Part shown: one piece after another, positions 34,517-43,446 of the stretch | Position numbering within the stretch: position 1 is the stretch's first letter | Layout: every line of letters starts with the position of its first letter | From: Myroides sp. JBRI-B21084 | GTDB lineage: Bacteria; Bacteroidota; Bacteroidia; Flavobacteriales; Flavobacteriaceae | NCBI RefSeq assembly: GCF_030545015.1 | Contig: NZ_CP120653.1 | Location: 992,001 to 1,056,000 of the forward strand | DNA: 64,000 nt | Direction of reading: 5' to 3' | Notes under the pieces: generated by a model | What the model saw: the letters and a program-made list of their open reading frames with translations, nothing else | What the model was told of the DNA's origin: nothing | Database searches by the model: none | Made by a program: the position numbers and the translations under genes

Positions 34517-35869
34517 TTATTTAATATTTTGGTTTAACCAGTTGCTAATGTCTTCTAAAACAAAAGGTTCAATTGTTGTTTCAATGGCTCCGTATTCATC
34601 GGGCATCCCTGTTTTTGCTTTTTGAAACAAATGATTAAGGTTTGAATACTTTTTTATTGTAACCTTTTTATTATGAACCATCCCTTTTTCCCATCCGTTC
34701 AAATTTTCAATTGCAGCTACTTGAACATCTTTATCGCCATTTAAAATTAATGCTTTTGCTTTTATTTTTGAAAAGTAATTTTCAGGGTTGTATCGCACAA
34801 AAGTTGTAAACCAATTATTGTTTACCAAATCTGTAAGCTGCTTAATTTCTTCACTAGATAAATTGGTATAGCTTGGATTCGATTTTATATAATTTGTAAT
34901 TTCTTGTTCAATTTTTTCAGATGAATCATTCATTTTAATGATTTCGTAAATTTTTCTGAATAAAACTTGGTTTGCATTTAAAGCTTGCTCAGGTACACCA
35001 CTGCTTTTTTCTACGTCGTATTTTTGTTTAAGCATTAACGCATCAATTGCAATACCAGGACCAGCCATTGATACAATAAAAGCAATATCTTTACGTTGTG
35101 CCGCAATTATTTGCGCAACCATTCCGCCTTCGCTATGGCCTAAAACACCTATTTTTTTAGCATTTATTTCTTTTATCGATTTTAAAAAATCAACAGCGTT
35201 ATTTGCGTCATCAGCAAAATCAAAAGTTGTTGCATTTTCAAAATCACCACCCGATTCACCCACGCCACGGTCATCGTATCTTAAAACGGCATAGCCTTGT
35301 TTTGTTAAATAATCAGCAATTACCCAAAACGGTTTATGGTTAAAAAGCTCTTCGTTTCTATCTTGCGGCCCACTGCCCGAAACCAAAACAATTGCAGGGA
35401 AATTTTTTCCTGTACTAGGCATGGTTAATGTGCCTGCTAATTTAATTTTAGATGCTTTGTTTTCAAAAGTAACCTCTTCTATTTTATAGTTAAATGGGGG
35501 GTGGGGTTCTTGTGGACGGTTGCGTTTAAATTCACCTTTTGTAAAATTTAAAGTGAATTTTTGTCCGCCTTGTTTAAAAATGCCATTTATGTTGTTGTTA
35601 AGTAAATCGCCTTCGTAAGTCATAAACATACGCGCGTCTTTTAAAAACAATTTATTGTTTTCAAATTTAATTTCTTGAATATTTATGCCGTATGCGCCTT
35701 GGTCTGGACTATCGGCAGTTGCTTTTAAGGTATTGTTTTCTGTTGTAATATGTAAAACAAAGGGCAATTTTGATGTTGGTAATTCAATATTACCGCTCCA
35801 AGTTCCTTCAATTTGTGCATGACTTGTAAAACTAATTATAAACAAGTATAAAAAAAGTATATTTTTCAT
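34517..35869 (-). CDS. Exported alpha/beta hydrolase (esterase/peptidase S9-like)
   Basis: A 450-residue exported protein (signal peptide 1-18, SHAQ). Residues about 20-120 form an N-terminal beta domain (EGTWSGNIELPTSKLPFVLHI), then an alpha/beta hydrolase domain with the oxyanion strand IVLVSGSGPQDRNE, nucleophile elbow GHSEGG (Ser at about 246), an acidic residue in LNGDKDVQVA and His in NLNHLFQ near the end. The catalytic triad appears complete. Such proteins are esterases or dipeptide-acting hydrolases; substrate unknown. Sits in the DUF2089 operon between two membrane proteins with gaps of 2-3 bases. Confidence 0.85.
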   Translation of the reverse strand: MKNILFLYLFIISFTSHAQIEGTWSGNIELPTSKLPFVLHITTENNTLKATADSPDQGAYGINIQEIKFENNKLFLKDARMFMTYEGDLLNNNINGIFKQGGQKFTLNFTKGEFKRNRPQEPHPPFNYKIEEVTFENKASKIKLAGTLTMPSTGKNFPAIVLVSGSGPQDRNEELFNHKPFWVIADYLTKQGYAVLRYDDRGVGESGGDFENATTFDFADDANNAVDFLKSIKEINAKKIGVLGHSEGGMVAQIIAAQRKDIAFIVSMAGPGIAIDALMLKQKYDVEKSSGVPEQALNANQVLFRKIYEIIKMNDSSEKIEQEITNYIKSNPSYTNLSSEEIKQLTDLVNNNWFTTFVRYNPENYFSKIKAKALILNGDKDVQVAAIENLNGWEKGMVHNKKVTIKKYSNLNHLFQKAKTGMPDEYGAIETTIEPFVLEDISNWLNQNIK

Positions 35870-35871
35870 GA

Positions 35872-36447
35872 TTAGATATTTTTTAGAATAATGGTTGAAA
35901 TAAACATCGACACAATTAAAAAAACAATAAAAAGTAAATAATCGGTTGTTTTTTTTGCGTTAGAAATGGTTTTAAAGCCTTTATAAAGTGTAATAATTTG
36001 AAAAATAACAACAAGTAAACTAAAAAACGATGTTGCTATTAAAAAAACGTATTCGCTAGTTGTTGAAGGTAAATTTACTGTAATGCTATTTTTAGAAACC
36101 ATTTGCGCTGTTAATTTACTGAATTGACCGTTAAAATTGGTTAATGCCATTAAGTAAAAAGGGATGCGAGCATAAAAAGATAGGTTTAAAGCATCTAAAA
36201 ATCGCGTTTTTTTATTAATGATTTTACCAGCAAAAAAAACAAAAAGGGTTAACAAAAAAGAACAAAATGTATTTTCAACAATTGTTTTATAAAAATTTAT
36301 TTCGGTTCTAAAGGATAAATGAAAAGTATGATCAAACCAACCACGCATATATACCGAAGTTATTGTTCCAACCAAAAAAACAATTATATTAAAAACAAGT
36401 AATTTTTTATCGTTAAAAAAAGCAATTGGGTTTATTATTTTTTTCAT
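35872..36447 (-). CDS. Yip1-like multi-pass membrane protein
   Basis: A 191-residue protein with five hydrophobic segments, a short basic N-terminus (MKKIINPIAFFNDKK) and the pattern RFLDALNLSFYARIPF, which recalls YIP1-family membrane proteins. This is a pattern impression, not a firm family assignment. Two bases separate it from each neighbour, so it belongs to the DUF2089-hydrolase operon. Function unknown. Confidence 0.6.
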   Translation of the reverse strand: MKKIINPIAFFNDKKLLVFNIIVFLVGTITSVYMRGWFDHTFHLSFRTEINFYKTIVENTFCSFLLTLFVFFAGKIINKKTRFLDALNLSFYARIPFYLMALTNFNGQFSKLTAQMVSKNSITVNLPSTTSEYVFLIATSFFSLLVVIFQIITLYKGFKTISNAKKTTDYLLFIVFLIVSMFISTIILKNI

Positions 36448-36449
36448 GT

Positions 36450-36722
36450 TTATAAAGTTAATTCTTTAATATGTTGAATGGTATCGTCTAACTGATTGCG
36501 AACGGTTGGGTAGCTAACACCTAATTGTGAGGCCATTTCTTTTAAACTACCACTTGTTAAAAAAAATTGCAAAATAAATTCTTGTTCTTTGGGTGATAAT
36601 TTTAAAAAAATAGGTAAGGGATAACTACCTTGTACTACGGTTTGGCAGTTTTCACAACTTAATTGCGATACGTTTAATATCGTTTCGCAACTGGGGCAAA
36701 GTGTAGGTAGTTTTGCGTGCAT
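36450..36722 (-). CDS. DUF2089 zinc-ribbon/HTH transcriptional regulator
   Basis: A 90-residue protein. Residues about 7-32 form a zinc ribbon (LCPSCETILNVSQLSCENCQT, two CxxC pairs). Residues about 40-88 form a helix-turn-helix: LKLSPKEQEFILQFFLTSGSLKEMASQLGVSYPTVRNQLD, like sigma-70 region 4 / LuxR-type helices. This is the DUF2089 architecture. As first gene of a five-gene operon it probably controls its own transcription unit; the signal is unknown. A very good promoter lies directly upstream. Confidence 0.88.
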   Translation of the reverse strand: MHAKLPTLCPSCETILNVSQLSCENCQTVVQGSYPLPIFLKLSPKEQEFILQFFLTSGSLKEMASQLGVSYPTVRNQLDDTIQHIKELTL

Positions 36723-36761
36723 TTGTAAATAAAATTAAATTAGTGTTTAAATATGTTTAAT

Positions 36762-36791
36762 CAAAGTTAAATAAAATTAATATTTAAACAA
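36762..36791 (-). promoter_or_regulatory. Promoter of the DUF2089 operon
   Basis: On the minus strand TTTG (TTG at 36789-36791) and then 19 bases and TAACTTTG (36762-36769), an almost ideal Bacteroidota promoter, about 40 bases before the ATG. Directly downstream two copies of GTTTAA-like sequence (minus-strand TTAAAC at 36734-36761) could be an operator for autoregulation; this last point is speculation. Confidence 0.75.
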
Positions 36792-36792
36792 A

Positions 36793-36823
36793 AAAAATCT
36801 GTTAACAAGGGTAACAGATTTTT
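36793..36823 (-). terminator. Terminator of the EamA transporter gene
   Basis: A 12-bp stem (36793-36804 with 36812-36823), 7-nt loop; on the minus strand it is followed by a run of T. It lies 17 bases after the EamA stop codon and directly upstream of the DUF2089 promoter. Confidence 0.85.
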
Positions 36824-36840
36824 AAAATTTAAACGTTTGT

Positions 36841-37764
36841 TTATTTTTTTTGAATGAAATTTAAATTAATAAGCAACACAGCAAATAATATTATTAAAAT
36901 ACCAATCCATTGTAAAAACAGTACTTTTTCATTCAATAGAAAAAAAGCAAATGTTACCGAAACTGGCAATTCCAAAGCTGAAACAATACTACCTAAACCT
37001 ACACCAGTTAACGGAAATCCTTTATTTAATAAAATAGGGGGTAAAATGGTACCGAATAAAGCCAACAAAATGCCCCATGTATATAAAATGCTGAAATCTA
37101 TTTTTTTAAATGTAATAAATTGATTGTTGATTACATGAGTGTTAAAGTAAGTAGGTAAAATTTGGGTAATTAATGCAAATGTTATTACAATAGCTGCACC
37201 ACCATATAGCATGTATAAACTGCGTTGTATTGGGTGTAGTTTTATGGCAATACTATTGGTGCTAAATAGTGTAATTGCAAATGAAATAGCCGATAAAAAA
37301 CCAAAAACAAATCCCAATGTGTTAAATTGTAATGTTTTACTAGTAACGTTTGTTGCTAGCAGAGTACCAAACAATACCAAAAATACTGCAACAATTTTTG
37401 CAAGCGTTGGTTTTTTCTTAGTTAATACGGTTTCAATAAAAACACCAATCCAAACCGATTGCATTAACAAAACTACTGCAACAGACGCATTTACATATTT
37501 TACACACATATAATACAATACACTTGTAAATCCCATTGATGTGCCGCTAAGAATAAGCTGTAATTTTTCAGTCTTAGTCGCTTTTTTTGTTGATATAAAC
37601 ATGCTTATAAAAAGTAAACAAATAATTGCAATTAAAAATTGAGCTGAGGTAACCTCGGCAGTTGTGTAACCTTGTGTATATGCTAGTTTTACAAACGTAG
37701 CTAACATTCCATAACTACTTGCACCAAGCGCTACATATATAATACCTTTAACTGTTTTATTCAA
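36841..37764 (-). CDS. EamA-family (drug/metabolite superfamily) transporter
   Basis: A 307-residue inner-membrane transporter with ten predicted helices in two EamA repeats (about 8-140 and 155-300). No ATG exists near the N-terminus. The frame is open up to a TTG at 37806, but that codon lies in the terminator hairpin of the upstream gene. The TTG at 37764 gives LNKTVKGIIYVALGASSYG, starting just before the first helix as in relatives, and I prefer it. Conserved pieces are SAQFLIAIICLLFI, MQSVWIGVFIETVLTKKKPT, VSALELPVSVTFAFFLLNE. Substrate unknown. Monocistronic. Confidence 0.88.
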   Translation of the reverse strand: MNKTVKGIIYVALGASSYGMLATFVKLAYTQGYTTAEVTSAQFLIAIICLLFISMFISTKKATKTEKLQLILSGTSMGFTSVLYYMCVKYVNASVAVVLLMQSVWIGVFIETVLTKKKPTLAKIVAVFLVLFGTLLATNVTSKTLQFNTLGFVFGFLSAISFAITLFSTNSIAIKLHPIQRSLYMLYGGAAIVITFALITQILPTYFNTHVINNQFITFKKIDFSILYTWGILLALFGTILPPILLNKGFPLTGVGLGSIVSALELPVSVTFAFFLLNEKVLFLQWIGILIILFAVLLINLNFIQKK

Positions 37765-37789
37765 AATAATTACTTTTTTAGATTGATAA

Positions 37790-37820
37790 AAAAAGCTTGA
37801 AAACAAGTTTCAAGCTTTTT
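37790..37820 (-). terminator. Terminator of the 37825 outer-membrane receptor gene
   Basis: A perfect 13-bp stem (37790-37802 with 37808-37820), 5-nt loop, T-run on the minus strand. It ends the receptor gene whose stop is 5 bases away, and sits immediately upstream of the EamA start region. Confidence 0.9.
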
Positions 37821-37824
37821 AAAA

Positions 37825-40287
37825 TTACATCATTTCTTCCATATCTTCGCCAGATGATTGTTTGCGTTGTTCTTTTTGTCGATCTGCTTTTGTTTGATTA
37901 AATCTATAAGTGAACGATAAGTTTATGGTTCTTTCACGCCATTGCATTTCGGCATAAGAATTTATTTGTGCTATACTGGTTTCGTACATGCGTTTTCTTG
38001 AATTAAAAACATCTTGTACATTTAAAGCAATTGTACCTTTATCTTTTAACACTTCTTTACTTAAAGCCATGTTAACCGAAGCCACGCCTAAAACTTTACC
38101 TTGTGCCGTTTTTTGAGCACCACTATACATGAAATTTGTTTGCCAATCTATTTTAGTTGGTAACGTAACACGTGAATTAATTCTACCATTCCAAGTGAAT
38201 GCATCGTTGTCAAAATTTTGATAAACGGAATTACCTTCATAATTAACATATGAATAATCGCCACGAGTTGAAACTTGGAATAAGTTTGCATTTGCATTAA
38301 TTCGCCACCAACGGAAAGGATTGTAATTAGCATTTAGTTCAAAACCATATCTATACTCAGTTGCTAAATTAACTGGGCCCGTAATTGTAACAGGAATACC
38401 TTCTTCGTTTACACCATCAACTCTACGTACAAATTGTGTAGCATCTGTAGTATGGTTGTAATAAATAGATGTGTTTAATGTTAATTGCCCCCATTTTTTC
38501 ATGTATCCAAAATCTAAAGCATTTGTAAATGCAGGATCTAAATCTGGATTTCCTTTAAAAAAGTTAATAGAACTTGAATAATTTGATATAGGGTTTAACA
38601 TTCTTCCACGTGGTCTGCGTACTCTACGACTATAACTCAATGTTAAATTTTCGTTGTTCGATACTTCGTAGTTTAAAAAAGCACTTGGAAAAAAGTTATT
38701 GTATTTTTTATTGTTATAATCGTTTGTAATTAGTTGGTTTACATCAATTTCTGTTGCTTCCCATCGTAATCCTAACATATAACCAAATTTGTTGATTTTG
38801 TTGCCGTATTGGGTGTAAAGCGCATGTACTTTTTCAATGTACTCTAAATTGTTTTTAAACAAATCGTTGGGTTCTAAAACACCGCCACTATTTAGTGTGT
38901 TAATGTTAAATTTGGTTTCAATTTCGTTGAAATTTCCAAGATAACCAGCCTCAAACTGGCTGTTTTCATTAAAAGGCAATACGTAATCTACTCTGGCAAT
39001 TCTGCGCAATTCATCTTCTTTTGCAAAAGTTACATCTTGCGCTAAAAGTTCATTTACTTGATTTATTGTAGCGATATTAGCATCTTCATTATCGTTATTT
39101 TTGTTGATACTTCCCGATACGTACAATTGATGTCCTTTGTCGTTGAATTTATAAGTAAAATCTGTAGTGTATTCAACAGTTTGGCTGTTATCTTTTTCTT
39201 CGGTATGACGAATGTTTCTGTAGATTAAATTTTTATCCGCATCATAATTGCTGTAATTTAAATCTCGCGGATTATCGCCTGAACCCTTTCGGTACGTAAA
39301 TCCTTGGGTCCAAGTTAATTTATCGGTTAAGTTCCAATCAAAACCAAAATTACCGTTAAAACTTTCTCTGTTACGTGTTGATTTAGAGTATTCGTCAACA
39401 AAACTTGTAGTGTTGCCGTTTTCATCAAAGTATTGCGATTCGTTTGTTGAATTACCAAAGGTTTTGTTTTTACTATATCCTAAATTAGTGTAAAAATTGT
39501 AGTTTTTTTTGCGATAGTTTAAAGTTGCATTGCTACCGTAGCTTAACGGATCGCCAATATTAGCAGTAATGCTACCGTTTACACCACTGTTGCTGCCTTT
39601 TTTAAGTATGATGTTAATGATACCAGCGCCACCTTCTGCTTCATAACGCGCAGATGGGTTTGTGATAACTTCAACACGATCTAACGATTCTGAAGGAATC
39701 ATTTTTAAAGCATCGGCAATATTTGAAGCCATTCCAGAAGGTTTTCCATCAATCAAAACACGAACCGATTCGTTGCCGCGAAGGCTAACATTTCCTTCTG
39801 AATCTACTTCTACAGACGGAATATTATCTAACACATCGCTTGCTGTGCCTCCTTTTACTATAGCGTTATCACCAACGTTGTATATGCGCTTATCTAGTTT
39901 TAATTCAACGGCAGCACGTTTTGTTTCAATAACAACGGCGCTTAAAACTTCGTCATCGCCCTCAATAGTTATGGTTCCTAAATTTAAATCGTCCGTAATT
40001 TGTTTAGGTTCAAAAGTAAATGTTTTGTAGCCTAAATATTCAATCTTAATTTTGTAAGTATCAGGTGTAACAGGTATGCTAAAATTACCTTTAATATCGG
40101 TAACGTCGCCTGTTATATTTGTAGTATTTGTAGTGCTTTCAATGGTTATACTGGCATATTCTAAGGGTATGTTTGTAGCTTTTTCAACTACATTACCTGT
40201 AACTGTGTATTGACTTTTTTCTTGCGAAAAAACGGCCGTTGTGGCGCATGCAAAAAGCGTACAAAAAGCATAAGTTATTGCTTTCAT
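37825..40287 (-). CDS. TonB-dependent-receptor-like outer-membrane protein with CarboxypepD_reg domain
   Basis: An 820-residue outer-membrane protein. Signal peptide 1-21; a carboxypeptidase-regulatory-like domain (about 26-115, VTGNVVEKATNIPLEYASI); a TonB plug (about 123-230, GGTASDVLDNIPSVEVD, SLRGNESVRVLIDGKP); then a large barrel (about 240-795) of the outer-membrane beta-barrel type found in Bacteroidota. It ends in an unusual acidic/polar tail (KEQRKQSSGEDMEEMM) after the final aromatic strand. No SusD gene is next to it, so it is not a SusCD-type uptake pair. Ligand unknown. Paralogue of the 43447 product. Start preceded by TACTTTTG (40310-40317, minus). Confidence 0.9.
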   Translation of the reverse strand: MKAITYAFCTLFACATTAVFSQEKSQYTVTGNVVEKATNIPLEYASITIESTTNTTNITGDVTDIKGNFSIPVTPDTYKIKIEYLGYKTFTFEPKQITDDLNLGTITIEGDDEVLSAVVIETKRAAVELKLDKRIYNVGDNAIVKGGTASDVLDNIPSVEVDSEGNVSLRGNESVRVLIDGKPSGMASNIADALKMIPSESLDRVEVITNPSARYEAEGGAGIINIILKKGSNSGVNGSITANIGDPLSYGSNATLNYRKKNYNFYTNLGYSKNKTFGNSTNESQYFDENGNTTSFVDEYSKSTRNRESFNGNFGFDWNLTDKLTWTQGFTYRKGSGDNPRDLNYSNYDADKNLIYRNIRHTEEKDNSQTVEYTTDFTYKFNDKGHQLYVSGSINKNNDNEDANIATINQVNELLAQDVTFAKEDELRRIARVDYVLPFNENSQFEAGYLGNFNEIETKFNINTLNSGGVLEPNDLFKNNLEYIEKVHALYTQYGNKINKFGYMLGLRWEATEIDVNQLITNDYNNKKYNNFFPSAFLNYEVSNNENLTLSYSRRVRRPRGRMLNPISNYSSSINFFKGNPDLDPAFTNALDFGYMKKWGQLTLNTSIYYNHTTDATQFVRRVDGVNEEGIPVTITGPVNLATEYRYGFELNANYNPFRWWRINANANLFQVSTRGDYSYVNYEGNSVYQNFDNDAFTWNGRINSRVTLPTKIDWQTNFMYSGAQKTAQGKVLGVASVNMALSKEVLKDKGTIALNVQDVFNSRKRMYETSIAQINSYAEMQWRERTINLSFTYRFNQTKADRQKEQRKQSSGEDMEEMM

Positions 40288-40394
40288 AAATTTTTAAATT
40301 TAAGTTACACAAAAGTAAATGCTGTTTGTTTACTTTTTCTAAAATTAATGTTAAATGGCAGCCTTAATTTAATGGGTTTTTAGTTAAAAAAGAA

Positions 40395-40736
40395 TTATAA
40401 AATTTCTTTAATTTTTTCGGTTGGGCGTGCAATTACAGCTTTGTTGTTGTTTACAACAATGGGACGTTCTATTAATTGCGGAAAATCAACCATTGCTTGT
40501 ATTATTTCATTTGTACTTAAATTTTTGTCTTTAAATTGTTCTTTCCAAATGGTTTCTTTTGTTCTAACTAAATCTATTGGGGCAATATTTAAAAGTTTTA
40601 AAAGTACTTCAATTTCGTTAAAAGTTAAAGGTTCTTTGATGTAGTTAATAATTTCAACCTGAGTGTTAAGGTCTTGAAGCATGCATAATCCTTCGCGAGA
40701 CTTACTGCATTTAGGGTTGTGATAAATCTTAATCAT
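40395..40736 (-). CDS. arsC: Arsenate reductase, ArsC/Spx family (glutaredoxin-dependent type)
   Basis: A 113-residue thioredoxin-fold protein with IYHNPKCSKSREGL at the N-terminus, where Cys10 is the catalytic residue, and FPQLIERPIVVNNNKAVIARP, the RP block that positions arsenate. Length is typical. Family members reduce arsenate with glutathione/glutaredoxin; in Bacteroidota some may be Spx-like or act on other substrates. There is no ars operon around it (no ArsB/ArsR), so physiological arsenate resistance is not proven. The -7 element TAAATTTG lies at 40753-40760 (minus). Confidence 0.85.
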   Translation of the reverse strand: MIKIYHNPKCSKSREGLCMLQDLNTQVEIINYIKEPLTFNEIEVLLKLLNIAPIDLVRTKETIWKEQFKDKNLSTNEIIQAMVDFPQLIERPIVVNNNKAVIARPTEKIKEIL

Positions 40737-40752
40737 GGGGTATCTTTTTTTG

Positions 40753-40760
40753 CAAATTTA
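40753..40760 (-). promoter_or_regulatory. -7 promoter element of arsC in the divergent arsC/CPBP gap
   Basis: TAAATTTG on the minus strand fits TAnnTTTG, 16 bases before the ATG. A TTTG lies 15 bases further upstream, slightly short of the usual spacing. The 54-base gap also has to hold the promoter of the divergent CPBP gene, which I could not identify. Confidence 0.45.
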
Positions 40761-40790
40761 GTTAACTTCGTAAAACAAATAATCATTTTT

Positions 40791-41675
40791 ATGTATTTAG
40801 AACAGTTTAAAAAAGATACCCCAAATATTTTAAAATACATTCCTTTTGTATTTTGTTTTTTAGGTTTTATGGCCTTAAATGTTATTGTATCAAATGTTTT
40901 GTCGTTAGATGCTGGTGCCATGATTCAAGATTCTATTAACAAAATGGGGAAAAATTTCACCTTTTTCAGCTTGTTAATTCCTTTTGCATTTTTTTTAATA
41001 TTGTTATTTGGATGGTGGGTTGTTATTCATAAATATTCAATAAAACAACTTACAACTAGTCGATTAAAAATTGATTATAACCGTATTTTGTTTTCGTTTA
41101 GTATTTGGGTATTAATCAATATAGTGTTATTTGCAATAAGTTATTTATTAGATCCTACAAGTTTTCAATTTCAATTTAATGGCAATGCATTTTTAACATT
41201 ACTGCTTATTTCAATAATTTTTATACCTATACAAACCAGTTTTGAAGAGTTTTTTTTTAGAGGTTATTTTATGCAATTTAGTGCTTACGCTACAAAAAGT
41301 AAGGCAGTCGCACTAATAATTACATCGGTAATTTTTGGATTAATGCATTTAAGCAACCCCGAAGTTTCAAGTATAGGTTTATCTATGATGGTTTTTTACA
41401 TAGGTACCGGCTTTTTTCTAGGTTTAATTACGTTGTTAGACGATGGTTTAGAACTAGCTTTAGGATTTCATGCAGCAAATAATTTAATGGGGGCTTTGTT
41501 GGTAACTTCGCCTTCGGCAGTTTTTCAAACCGATGCCTTATTTGTTTTTAACGGAAATGCAAATATTTATGAAATGATTGCACAAGTTTTTGTAATTTTA
41601 CCTATCTTGTTGTTTGTTTTTTATAAAAAATACAATTGGGTAAACTGGAAAAAGAAACTTTTTAAACCGTTTTAG
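40791..41675 (+). CDS. CPBP-family intramembrane metalloprotease
   Basis: A 294-residue membrane protein with about eight helices. I start it at the ATG at 40791; an upstream start would overlap arsC. CPBP (Abi) motifs: motif 1 SFEEFFFRGYF (Glu-Glu-x-x-x-Arg, about residue 157), motif 2 FGLMHLSNP (His) and motif 3 GFHAANN (His and Asn). All key residues are present. Relatives cleave prenylated or membrane peptides; substrate unknown. Separated from menE by only 2 bases, so the two form an operon that is common in flavobacteria. Confidence 0.9.
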   Translation: MYLEQFKKDTPNILKYIPFVFCFLGFMALNVIVSNVLSLDAGAMIQDSINKMGKNFTFFSLLIPFAFFLILLFGWWVVIHKYSIKQLTTSRLKIDYNRILFSFSIWVLINIVLFAISYLLDPTSFQFQFNGNAFLTLLLISIIFIPIQTSFEEFFFRGYFMQFSAYATKSKAVALIITSVIFGLMHLSNPEVSSIGLSMMVFYIGTGFFLGLITLLDDGLELALGFHAANNLMGALLVTSPSAVFQTDALFVFNGNANIYEMIAQVFVILPILLFVFYKKYNWVNWKKKLFKPF

Positions 41676-41677
41676 CA

Positions 41678-42712
41678 ATGGAAAAAAAAATTACTATTCA
41701 CCCCGATTTTAAACTTAACGGACGGTGCTATACCAAAGAAAGTTTATGTGAATTGGCCATTACCTTAATACGCGATGGCGAAGCACATGAAAAAGATTTA
41801 GGGAATTTAATACTTGAATGGTTTGATTCAAAAAATTATATTTCACTTACTACATCTGGTACTACAGGTAAACCAAAAGAAATAAATTTAAGTAAACAAG
41901 CAATGTGCGTTTCGGCCTTAGCTACGGGCGAATTTTTTAAATTGCAACCTAAAGATAAAGCCTTATTGTGTTTGCCAACACGCTATATTGCAGGGAAAAT
42001 GATGTTTGTAAGAGCCATTTTACTTGGGTTAGAACTCGATTTTGTGTGTCCAAACAAAGAACCATTAAAAAACAACGATAAAATATACGATTTTGTTGCA
42101 ATGGTTCCGTTACAAGTTCACAATTCAATTACGCAAATAGAGCAATGCAAAACCTTGATTGTGGGCGGCGCAAAATTAAATGAACAAACAAAGCAAATGC
42201 TTGAAAACATGATGGTTAATGTGTATGAAACGTACGGAATGACAGAAACTATTACACATATTGCTGCAAAAAAAATAAACGACCCATTTTTTACTGTTTT
42301 ACCTCATGTAACCATTTCACAAAACCAAAACGGTTGTTTGGTGATTGAAGCCCCACAAATTGCTAATTATTTAATTGAAACTACTGATATTGTTGAAATG
42401 CCAAACGATATTCAATTTAAATGGATTGGCCGTTACGATAATATTGTAAATAGCGGTGGCGTTAAATTAGTCCCCGAAGCAATTGAACAAAAATTAGCAG
42501 AATACATTCCTTTTCGTTTTTTTGTAATTGGTAAAGAAGACGCACATTTAGGTGAAAAATTAGTGTTAGTTATAGAACACGCACCTTATAAATTAGTACC
42601 AGAAGCATTTGAAAGCTTAGAAAAATACGAAACGCCTCGCGAAACTATTTTTATAGATAGATTTAAAGAAACGCCAACAGGAAAAGTACTTAGAAAAGAA
42701 ACAATATCTTAA
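41678..42712 (+). CDS. menE: o-Succinylbenzoate-CoA ligase MenE-like acyl-CoA synthetase
   Basis: A 344-residue short AMP-forming ligase. The P-loop-like LTTSGTTGKPKEI, the VYETYGMTETITH block (adenine/TE motif), WIGRYDNIVNSGGVKL (hinge Asp) and the C-terminal ETPTGKVLRKE with the catalytic Lys are present. It is shorter than the usual ~450 residues because the N-terminal part is reduced, which is typical of the Bacteroidota MenE. It activates o-succinylbenzoate in menaquinone synthesis. The rest of the men genes are not in the window, so the symbol rests on resemblance. Downstream of the CPBP gene. Confidence 0.82.
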   Translation: MEKKITIHPDFKLNGRCYTKESLCELAITLIRDGEAHEKDLGNLILEWFDSKNYISLTTSGTTGKPKEINLSKQAMCVSALATGEFFKLQPKDKALLCLPTRYIAGKMMFVRAILLGLELDFVCPNKEPLKNNDKIYDFVAMVPLQVHNSITQIEQCKTLIVGGAKLNEQTKQMLENMMVNVYETYGMTETITHIAAKKINDPFFTVLPHVTISQNQNGCLVIEAPQIANYLIETTDIVEMPNDIQFKWIGRYDNIVNSGGVKLVPEAIEQKLAEYIPFRFFVIGKEDAHLGEKLVLVIEHAPYKLVPEAFESLEKYETPRETIFIDRFKETPTGKVLRKETIS

Positions 42713-42786
42713 TTCAATGGTTTAAATAGAGATATTATTTAAAAAAGTTTTAAATTGCCTTTTAAATTAAAATATAAAAATAGTTT

Positions 42787-43398
42787 ATGAAAAAATTAGT
42801 GAAAGGCATTTTTGTTGCCGCTAGTTTAATAGCTTTTAACAGCTTACATGCACAGGTAGTTCAATCAGGTAGTTTTGTTGAAAAATTAAGCGTTGAAGCT
42901 CAATATGGTTTAAATAATGTTTTAAGTCCAACTGAGGGGATTAACGCGGGTGATTTTAGCGGATTTAATTTTGCTCAATTAGGCGTAAATTATCATTTTA
43001 ACGATGTTTGGGCATTAAGAGGTACAGTTGCAAATTCAAAATTTACACATAAAGATATTGACGGTGTAGGGGTTACTTATACTAAAATTGTGTTAGAAGG
43101 TTCATATAATATTTTAGCTGCAGCAAATGGTTCAGCACAAGCATTTGAAGTAAATGCGCATGCAGGTTTAGGTTTAGGTTTGGGTAAAAGCGAATTTACC
43201 ACTCAGAAAGAAGAAGTAGGTGTTGCACAAATTGGTATTAAGCCTACCTTTAATTTTAACGAAAGCATTGGTGTTTTTGTTGATGGAACTTTTGTACAAC
43301 AATTTAGCCAACATTTTAATTTTGCAGGTACAACAATGAAAGTAGGGCCAGGTAGTTACTTAAATGTAGGTTTAGGTTTGCATTACCGATTTAACTAA
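42787..43398 (+). CDS. Small outer-membrane beta-barrel protein
   Basis: A 203-residue exported protein (signal peptide 1-22, LHAQ). The remainder alternates aromatic and small residues in short strands: FAQLGVNYHFNDVWALRGTVANSKF, KIVLEGSYNILAA, HAGLGLGLGKSEF, IGIKPTFNFNESIGVFVDGTFV. It closes with YLNVGLGLHYRFN, a typical outer-membrane barrel end (aromatic final residues). This suggests an eight-stranded OmpA/OmpW-like barrel; there is no C-terminal peptidoglycan-binding domain. Function unknown. Confidence 0.8.
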   Translation: MKKLVKGIFVAASLIAFNSLHAQVVQSGSFVEKLSVEAQYGLNNVLSPTEGINAGDFSGFNFAQLGVNYHFNDVWALRGTVANSKFTHKDIDGVGVTYTKIVLEGSYNILAAANGSAQAFEVNAHAGLGLGLGKSEFTTQKEEVGVAQIGIKPTFNFNESIGVFVDGTFVQQFSQHFNFAGTTMKVGPGSYLNVGLGLHYRFN

Positions 43399-43405
43399 AA
43401 ATATA

Positions 43406-43435
43406 AAAACCGATTGAAAAAATTCAATCGGTTTT
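43406..43435. terminator. Bidirectional terminator between the barrel gene and the 43447 receptor
   Basis: A 13-bp stem (43406-43418 with 43423-43435), A4 loop, followed by T-run on the plus strand and A-rich flank on the other. Shared by two convergent genes. Confidence 0.9.
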
Positions 43436-43446
43436 TTTTTGTTTTT

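Noticed and set aside
37825..40287. SusC-type nutrient receptor
   Set aside because: No SusD partner or glycan-degradation genes are adjacent; the barrel belongs to the simpler receptor-like group.
40395..40736. Arsenic resistance operon
   Set aside because: Only arsC-like protein present; no arsR, arsB/acr3 or arsM next to it.
40719..40790. Upstream extension of the CPBP protease gene
   Set aside because: Overlaps the arsC start on the other strand; the ATG at 40791 fits the family.
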